From Chaunax sp. Z400 (lineage: Eukaryota > Chordata > Actinopteri > Lophiiformes > Chaunacidae): DNA of 64,000 nt. This document shows positions 10,701-19,700 of this stretch, one piece after another. Below the pieces are notes generated by a model, which was not told where the DNA came from, ran no database searches, and worked only from the letters and a program-made list of their open reading frames with translations. Made by a program: the position numbers and the translations under genes. The DNA lies in the NCBI GenBank assembly GCA_037577475.1, contig CM075204.1:8129355-8193354 (forward strand), read 5' to 3'. Numbering within the stretch: position 1 is the stretch's first letter; each line of letters opens with the position of its first letter.

Positions 10701-13700
10701 TACTTGGTATGCAGTGGCATCACCACTTATTTTTCACTTATTGGTCACTAACACTTGCCAGGCACACATGTTGTAACATCATATGTGACATTATGACAGA
10801 CGTTTTGTGTCTGGGTGTGAGTATGACTATCAGACTGCTGGTCACTTACCCCGACCACAGTACGGCTGTCCTGGAACAAACTCGGCAGCGTTGACCCAGT
10901 CTTGCGCCCCTGGGCTAGGCGTTGTTCCACTGGGTTCTGGGTCTGATGGGTCGTCCGTTGAGGCGGAGGGAAGCGGTAGCGTCTGGGTGGTTGGCAGCTC
11001 CTCATTTTTTGTTGGTTTACGGTGTTCAAACCTGAGGAAAACACAGGTCCAGGATTGGTACAGTAAAAGTAATATACTGTCTTACAGCATTAATACAGGA
11101 AGGTTACAACCAAAGCAAGGAAGGAGGAGGAAACAAACAGCACAAAGGAAGGACGCGAATTATAATCCAACGTTGATACCAGTCCAGGAACAGAATTTCA
11201 GGATGCTATGTTTAACCCAGGATTGTAAGACTACTAATGCAACGGCCCAACCCCTACATACAAAAGGTATACATACAATTTAGAGCTGTTATTACTTGAG
11301 TGAAATATTGTAAATATGAGTGTGAGAAGCCTTTACAAGTCAGGATGAGTCAGAGAAGTCGTTAATTCACACACAACCAGTCTCATAGTCAACAGACTAC
11401 AAGGAGATGCCAAAGATAGCAGGTGATTCTGGGCCCACGCCAGAGTAATGGGGCCGAATGAAACCCCTCCCCACAGTCAGGGGAGACACGGGACTGGTGT
11501 CTGGTCTGTACCAGGGGATTATCTGGTGGTGTGAACCATTTACAGATCCAGTTAGTCTCCATTTTGTTTACATTTAAACTGTAGCTTTTAAGGACAGACC
11601 ACATTTAAAGTTGGCAACAAAAAGAAATCTCTGCTCATGTTACATCAGGAACTGTTGGTTATTTATGGAGGGTAGGGGATGGCGCAAAACAGGGGAGGGA
11701 ATTTCAAATAACTTTTTTAACCACTGGGGAGGGAGTTTTTTTCTTTTAATATATTTTGGATTAAATGATTGTATTTTGTTTAAACACACTTTTATTTTCA
11801 AAATGGGAAGAATGTGGAGCAGCACATATTGTAGGCTCTGCGTTTGTACTCGTGTCATCCATGCTGCTTTGCTACCTTAGTTTTGAGCGACTGATGTTGG
11901 ACAGGGCAGAGGCGTGTGACTTAACATGTTCATTAGCACACGCATGGGAGAAAGTATTAATTGACATGATCAAGATCACATCAGTGAGGGGTTTAGATAT
12001 CATTTTCAGTTATCGCTAATAATGAATAATGAAGTGAAATAGAGGCTGTGAAAAAAGGCCCGCGGTCAACCCGCCTTGTTCCCAAAAGCCAGTTAAAGGC
12101 TGAATGAATGAGCAGGAGGGGAGGAGGGCTGCTGGAGCTATGCATAAATAAAAGAGAGAGGAGGGTGTTGCAGCAGAGTGAACCTGGGGAACCCAGCAAC
12201 AGCACATGAGAAGAGGGGGGGGCAGCTCAGAGAAAAAGACCTGGAGCAAAACAGAGTGTTATGCAATTGCCATGCAGACTGCAGTGCACTCCGTCTGGCC
12301 CTGGGGGCTGCAGAAGAGAGAGAGAGGGGGGAGGCACACAGACAGAGAGAGTGATAGAGACCATCACAACAGAGTCAAGGGAATTCACCCATAAATCCCC
12401 ACAGAGAGAGCCTCCCTCTGGACTATTAAAACAGGGTCACAGAAATAATGAGGACACCTTCCTTAATGCAGGTCCATCAAATGGATGGAGGAATGTGACT
12501 CCACACAACAACAACAACAACTGTGTGCTATACACATGTTCCCTTATGTTAGGCTGGCTGCTGAAGAAAAATGATGCTGCCGTTGGTGGTCCTCTGAGTG
12601 CCGTGGTAACTAGGGGGGGATGCTCCTGCAGCCAGACATGGAGCAGACACCGTCTGTAAAAAGCTGCCTGCTGCTGTCTGGGTACACTCAAGCTTCACAA
12701 CAGACGGGGAGCCTAATCTGCTTCTCAAAGGACCGTATCACTGCACGTCTGAGCTCATTTACTATGAATAACACTGCTGACCAGATTCACAGCATGTTGC
12801 ACTACTTCACAATTTTAGAAGGCCTTTTGGTTGACACCGATTTCAGTCCATTATAAAAATCAGCGAGAATAGGTGGGAAGGTTACTTCTAATAGGAAATC
12901 CATCCATGAATATTGCAGTTTAGAGTATTCAAATCAGTCCATACACCTTGTGATGGCCAGGGCCACACAGGGTAATGTCACACAAACATTCTCCCACACC
13001 ATTAGTTTGTCACACCACATGTGAAATTCAGTTGCAGCCAACCACACCAAGAACACAAACAAATAACATTGCACATTTTCTTGGATTTAGTGTTTATTTC
13101 TTTTAACCTTACATTGTTCATATGGAGCGCACACATATTAACACTGTTGGGTAATTATTTGTTATTTATTATATTAATATTTTCTTTCTTTGTCTTTACC
13201 GGGCGTGGTTGGTGGGAGGTTCCTTCCTGGTCCAGCAAAGGATGTGGCTGAGGGTTGAAGACCGCTAAATACAGGAACCAGCCCATCAAGCTGAACCATG
13301 AGATGGGATGTTATGGGGGAGATTTGAGTTTAGTTAGTTTTATTTTGTATTGGGTTGTAGCTGACGTCCATTTTGTTGTCCCCTTGTGTGTTATTTGGTT
13401 TGGCCAAGCCTCTATATGTTCCCTCTTGTGTCAGTATGTTAGGTTAGTTTGTTCTGTTAACTTCTTGTTTGGTCACTGTTATCTTTAGCACAGTTATATT
13501 TTGTTGACCCATTTTATAGGACTAGTTATTACATGTTTTGGGTTATATTGTTTGTTATGTCTTTTGGGTAAATAAAAAAGACGCACATTTTTCAAATTAA
13601 AATCCTGTCTCCTCGTTGCCTCACTGCTTGGTCCCTAACAATTGGTGGCAGTGGTGGGATCATCCAGTGGAGGAAACAGGTTTATATTGTTTTTTTCTCC

Positions 13701-16700
13701 CCTGGTCTCCTTCTGGCATAAAAAAAAAAAAATTCCTCATGGAGGAAAGAGCGGGAAGGAACAAGGAGTGGCTGAAAGCCTGACAACGGCCCAAGAGAGG
13801 CAAGCAAGTGGTGAAGAGGAAGGAGATGGAGTCTCTGGAGTGGTAGAGAGCGCTGATGGTGAAGGTAAGGAGCCAACCTTGCGGGACCTGGTTGCCATTC
13901 TTCAGGCTCATATGGGACAGCAGGTGGCTCAAGAAGCAGAATGAGGCAGCTGCAAGACAGGAACAGCGTTTTAAAGCACTTCAACATCAGTTTCAACTCC
14001 TGCAGCTAGAAGTTCAGGCCCGAACATCTCCATTACCAGATCCGCTCTCAGCAGACTCTAGTCCAACAGATTTGGTGGCTCAACCACCCTCCACACACTG
14101 TCCTCCTGCCCAAGCTGAGTCCAGCACCATGCCTACCAATCCAATCATGGCTCCAGCAGGTCAGTTTCGCACACAACATGAGCCTCGGCTGGAAAAATGA
14201 ACTGATAATGATGACATTGAACATTTTCTCATTACATTCGAACGCATTGCTATAGCATGCAGATGGCACAAATCTGACTGGGCTTTTCATTTAATACCAT
14301 AGGTAACTGGTAAAGCTCGAGGTGCATGTGTGCATATGGACATTGATGATTCTTTAGACTATGATCAGGTAAACAATGCCATCCTTTCAAAAAATGACAC
14401 AAATCCTGAGACCTACAGGCAGAGGTTATGTGCTCTAGATGCTCATTAATCCTGATGAGAGCCCCAAGAGGCTCGAGGAGCTGTATGGGGAGTGGATCCA
14501 GCCAAAAGGTAAAACTATCCAGGAAGGTGGTGAAATCATCATATTAGAGCAATATCTGAGAATGTTGTCTCCCGAGCTTCAGGTCTGGCTTCGAGAGCAT
14601 GATCCAGGTTCAGCAATGAAGGCTGCTGAGCTGGCTGATGTCTTTGTGGCTGCCCGGAAGAAGGGACCACCATGGAGTTACAACACATGGCGAACAACAA
14701 AGGACAGCTGCAAACCAGCCCAACAGTACCATCAAGGGCCAGCAACTGGTGTGGGCAAGCCTCCCATGGTGGAGGATCAGCCCACTAGCAGACCCTTAAA
14801 ATCCTCTGGTAAAAAGCCAATTTGAAGGCCATACAAAACCCAGGTGCCCTAAGAATTCAGCTAAGATGACACAGATGTGCTTTGTGCCTCGTCCACATGT
14901 TGAATCTGAGCTGAAGAATGACCAGACTATTAAAATGACATCAATTGAGGTTAATGGAGCAACTCTCAAAGCCCGATTGGATTTTTGGAGTGATCAGACT
15001 CTTGTGCACAGGAAATTTGTACCACCCAATATGATCAGCACCAAAGATACCATACCTATTTGTTGTGTACATGGAGATGAAAAAACATATTCAACAGCTG
15101 ACATGTACATAAAAGTAAAGGGGCAGACTTACCTTTTGAACATTGGTGTTGTGGATGACATAATGTATCCTGCTGTGTTAGGATACATTAAGCTTCCGGT
15201 CCCGTGAGCTTCCGGTCCCATTTGATCTGTTGGAGTCGGACCAAAGCCGAAAATGCAATGCTGCCATTACCAGAGCACAAGCGAAGAGATCCAATGAGAA
15301 GGCAGGAGAAATTCCAATACACAGCTGTTAAATCATCAAACATTACTCAGCCAGAGTTACCTTTAGGATTTCAATTGCCATCTAATATACTTGAAATGCA
15401 GAAAACTGATCCATCTTTAGCGTTTCTTTCGCAGAGAGCGAAGGAGAAGGAGCCAGGAGCTGAAATGGAGTCCAACAGAGATGATTATATTCTGCAGAAT
15501 GGCATACTCTACCATCACAGAGGGTCAGTGTTGCAGTTAGTGGTTTCCCAAGCAGCTAGAGAAACCATACTCCTCTTGGGGCATTCTGTTCAAAGGGCTG
15601 GCCACCTAGGTAAGCATAAGACCACAGCTCGCATTGAACATAATTTCTCCTGGCCTGGCTTGCACAGAGATGTTGCTCAGTTCTGCAGAAGTTGCCCTCA
15701 GTGTCAAATGACATCTATTAAGATGCCCTCCAGAGCTCCACTCCAACCATTACCCATCATTGGCACCCTCGCTCGCTGGATCACACATGGCAGAGGCCCA
15801 GCAACACCAGAAGTTGTGGTATGAGTCAGCCCGGCAGAGGTTCTTTACTCCAGGACAGAAGGTGCTAGTGCTCCTCCCCAGTGATGACAACAAGCTGTTG
15901 GCCAAGTGGCAAGGACCGTTTGAAATACTAGAGAGAATGGACCCACCGCATACCAGGTATCAACCCCAGGGCAACCACGCTCCAGTAGGACGCTGCATAT
16001 AAATCGCTTGAAGGAGTGGGTGCAGCGGCCAAAAAGGAAAGCAGAAGTAATGCTAATCAAAGGTGCCCTGGAGAAGAGGAGGTGGATGAGCAGTACTTGC
16101 CTTCTGCTAGTGCTCCAGTGACCTTTGACCTCACCCACCTCTCAGAGGAGAAGCAGCTCCAGGTGAGATCAGTTTGTAATATGGATGTATTTCTGGAGAA
16201 CACGACATTGTTGTTAGAGATGGTGCTTCTGTTAGAAGACTTAGTTACAGGATCCCTGAACGTCTGCTGGCCTCACTAAAAAAGGACACTGACCTGATGC
16301 TGTCCCTGCAGATCATCGAGGTTTCAAAAAGTGAGTGGTGTGGTCCTGGTGCCGAAGAAGGATACCAGCACGAGGTTTTGCATTGATTTCAGGTACCTGA
16401 ATTCAATTTCTCACTTCGATTCTTATCCTACACCAAGAATTGATGACCTACTTGAAAGGCTTGGAAAAGCAAAATACTTGACTACTATAGATCTGTGCAA
16501 GGGTTATTGGCAGGTACCACTCATGGAACGGTTCAGGAAGCCGACAGCCTTCAGGACGCCATGGGGTCTCTTCCAGTTCACTGTCCCGCCATTTGGGTTG
16601 CACGGTGCTCCAGCAACCTTCCAGAGACTCATGGACCAGGTACTTTGTGATTTATCTGGTTTTGCTGCTGCATATTTGGATGACATTGTCATTTACAGTA

Positions 16701-19700
16701 CCAACTGGAAGGAGCACCTGGAACATCTACGCACTGTCTTGGATTGTCTCCACTCTGCCAGGCTGACCATAAACCCATCCAAGTGCGTCTTTGCTGCTGC
16801 AGAGACGGAGTGCCTGGGCCACGTTATTGGCCGCAGGTCAACAAGATCAAGGCCATAGAGTCATGTCCTCTGCCACAAACAAGGAAGCAGCTCCGATCCT
16901 TTTTGGGCGTGGCAGGCTTCTATCACTGCTTCATACCATGGTTCTCCACCAGGGCGGCTCTGCTTACAGATCTAACAGGATCCCGGTATCCCAATGAGGT
17001 TCCGTGGACAGAGGAGGCAATAGCAGCTTTCCATGACGTCCGACAGTCATTGAGTAAGAACCCTGTTTTGTACAGCCCAAACTTTCATGAACATTTTATT
17101 TTGCAAACGGATGCTTCTGACAGGGGTCTGGGGGCTGTGCTTCTCCAGGGACCGTCAGGCAGCCACCATCCAGTTGCCTATATCAGCCGAAAACTGTTCC
17201 CCGGGGAGGTTCGTTATTCAACGGTTGAAAAGGAGGCCCTGGCCATCAAGTGGGCCCTCGACTCCTTCCGATACTACCTCCTTGGCAGAGAATTCACCTT
17301 GGAGACAGACCACAAAGCACTGCAGTGGATGGAAAGGATGAGAGATACCAATGGAAGGATTACCCGGTGGTACCTGGCATTACAACCATTCCGCTTCAGT
17401 ATCCAGTACATCCCAGGAAAGGACAACCTCACAGCTGATTACCTCTCTCGCTCTGCCAGCGAGAGTCCTGAAGGGGTTGGGGGGGTGGCCAGGGCCACAC
17501 AGGTTACACACCACATGTGAAATTCAGTTGCAGCCAACCACACCACAAACAAATAACATTGCACATTTTCTTGGATTTAGTGTTTCTTTCTTTTAACCTT
17601 ACATTGTTCATATGGAGGGCACACATATTAACACTGTTGGGTAATTATTTGTTATATTAATATTTTCTTTCTTTGTCTTTACCGGGCGTGGTTGGTGGGA
17701 GGTTCCTTCCTGGTCCAGCAAAGGATGTGGCTGAGGGTTGAAGACCGCTAAATACAGGAACCAGCCCATCAAGCTGAACCATGAGATGAGATGTTATGGG
17801 GGAGATTTGAGTTTAGTTAGTTTTATTTTGTATTGGGTTGTAGCTGACGTCCATTTTGTTGTCCCCTTGTGTGTTATTTGGTTTGGCCAAGCCTCTATAT
17901 GTTCCCTCTTGTGTCAGTATGTTAGGTTAGTTTGTTCTGTTAACTTTTTGTTTGGTCACTGTTATCTTTAGTACAGTTATATTTTGTTGACCTATTTTAT
18001 AGGCCTAGTTATTAAATTATTTGACTTTTGTTTGTTACGTCTTTTGGGTAAATAAAAAAGACCCACATTTTTCAACTTTAAATCCTGTCTCCTTGTTGCC
18101 TCACTGCTTGGTCCCTAACACACCTGAGAAACGTAAGTGACTGAATTAAAGAAGCACAAGATTCACTGAGATAGATTAGCTAAAGGAAGGCAAATTCCAA
18201 CACTGCAGTTAAATTAGCAGTGAGGTGTGGCTTCTAGCTTGATTACTGATGACAGGACAGAAATGAACCCAAATATGTTGTACTCTTAAACAGGGTTGAA
18301 ATAATGCTGATGTGTGTGTGAACAAAAGACTTCATCGGGGAGAATCTAACCGAACAGATGACGTTTAGAAACAAAACATACTCTGAAGCATCTTTAGCTA
18401 CATGTCAAAATATAAAGTTAGAATAATGTTTTACATATTGTAAAAGGATTCAGAAGATCTTTTTGTTGTGTTACTGGATGCCTAAGTCAGAAATCACCTG
18501 GCCAAGAACCAAATTATATTTAAAAAGGTGTTACTGATAACATTCAGCCACTGAACATTATACACACAGGCCCACACACACTCCACAGCATTCACATCAC
18601 AACACCACAGTTGTTGGAAGCATGTTCCCCTCAGGTGGTTGCCACTTCACTGCACAACTTGAATATTTCATGGTCGAATGGAGTGAGACTCAGACATCTT
18701 TTGTGAATAACCGTGGTCTTGCTCCTTCTTTTGTGGCTGAGCACTTGGGATTGGTATGTAAGCCCAGCACTTAGTGTTACAACGGAAACATGGCCATCTC
18801 CTCACGTTGTTTTTTCCAATACCAACTCCCAACGACTCAGACTAAAAGGTGAATACATGGAAATACCATGTGGGACTTATGTTATGTCATTGGCTAACCA
18901 AGTGACAAACAAAACATTCAATTGGGATCAAAGTTTTTTAAATGATTAATTCACAATAACATTATTTTGTATTTTGGTAGGAATTACTTTTCCACACCTT
19001 TCTATTTAAAAATATATTAATTCACTAAAAAAAATATAAATAACACCTTTAAAGAACCTACAACCAAACTCATCTGCCACCTTAATCATGCAGAGAATAC
19101 ACAAACCATTTGGAACAAGTGTATAACCTCATTTGTCACTCGCTACAGTGGGGTAATCTATGCATATACTATATACACAGGTAGCCAACTACTAGTTCTC
19201 TCTAGGGATGTCACGAAATCAGATTTTGGAATCATGATTATTGTCAGAGAAATAATCACAGTTTCACGGTTTTCACAATTATCGACACTAACAAAGGAAA
19301 ACCTGAGCATTTTTTTTAATTAAATGTTTTATTCACATACTGTCTAATGCATTAATGTTGATTTACTGTATTTAATGGCAATATTGTTCATCAGACATTC
19401 ATTCCAATAAAGCATTTTTTTAGATAGAGGCTCAGACATAAAAACAAAGTGTGCTGGGTTCGGGCCGGGCTCTGTCACTAGTCTCCCGGACTCGGCTCGG
19501 GCAGAAAAATGTGGCCCGAGCCACGCTCTGGTGTGAACTCCCTGTGAACTTTGTTCTGCAGGAGTTAAACAGTTTTGGGCCAGCTTAGTACATTTAGCAA
19601 GTTTGGTTTTTTAATTTGACTTGGGCATACAGGGATGGATGATTATCCTGAAGATGTTGCGACATATTAGACAAACACATCTAAGCCTTTAGCAACAATT

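Larger units (their letters stand above)
12944..18125 (+). mobile_element. Gmr1-like Ty3/gypsy LTR retrotransposon (degenerate)
   Basis: Complete element bounded by a 5-bp target-site duplication, CACCT (12944-12948 and 18121-18125). LTRs are at 12949-13640 and 17486-18120. Two bases past the 5' LTR is a primer binding site, TGGTGGCAGTGGTGGGAT (13643-13660), resembling the complement of a leucine tRNA 3' end as I recall it. A G-rich polypurine tract (about 17471-17485) precedes the 3' LTR. The internal order is gag, protease, integrase zinc finger and C-terminal piece, then reverse transcriptase and RNase H. Integrase upstream of reverse transcriptase is the hallmark of the Gmr1-like lineage described in deuterostomes. 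All coding parts are interrupted, and the integrase catalytic core is missing, so this copy cannot move by itself. It lies in mkrn1 intron 2, antisense to the gene. Confidence 0.88.

Noticed and set aside
13255..13488. 77-residue frame repeated at 17738-17971
   Set aside because: The two copies are simply the same part of the two LTRs, not a gene family.
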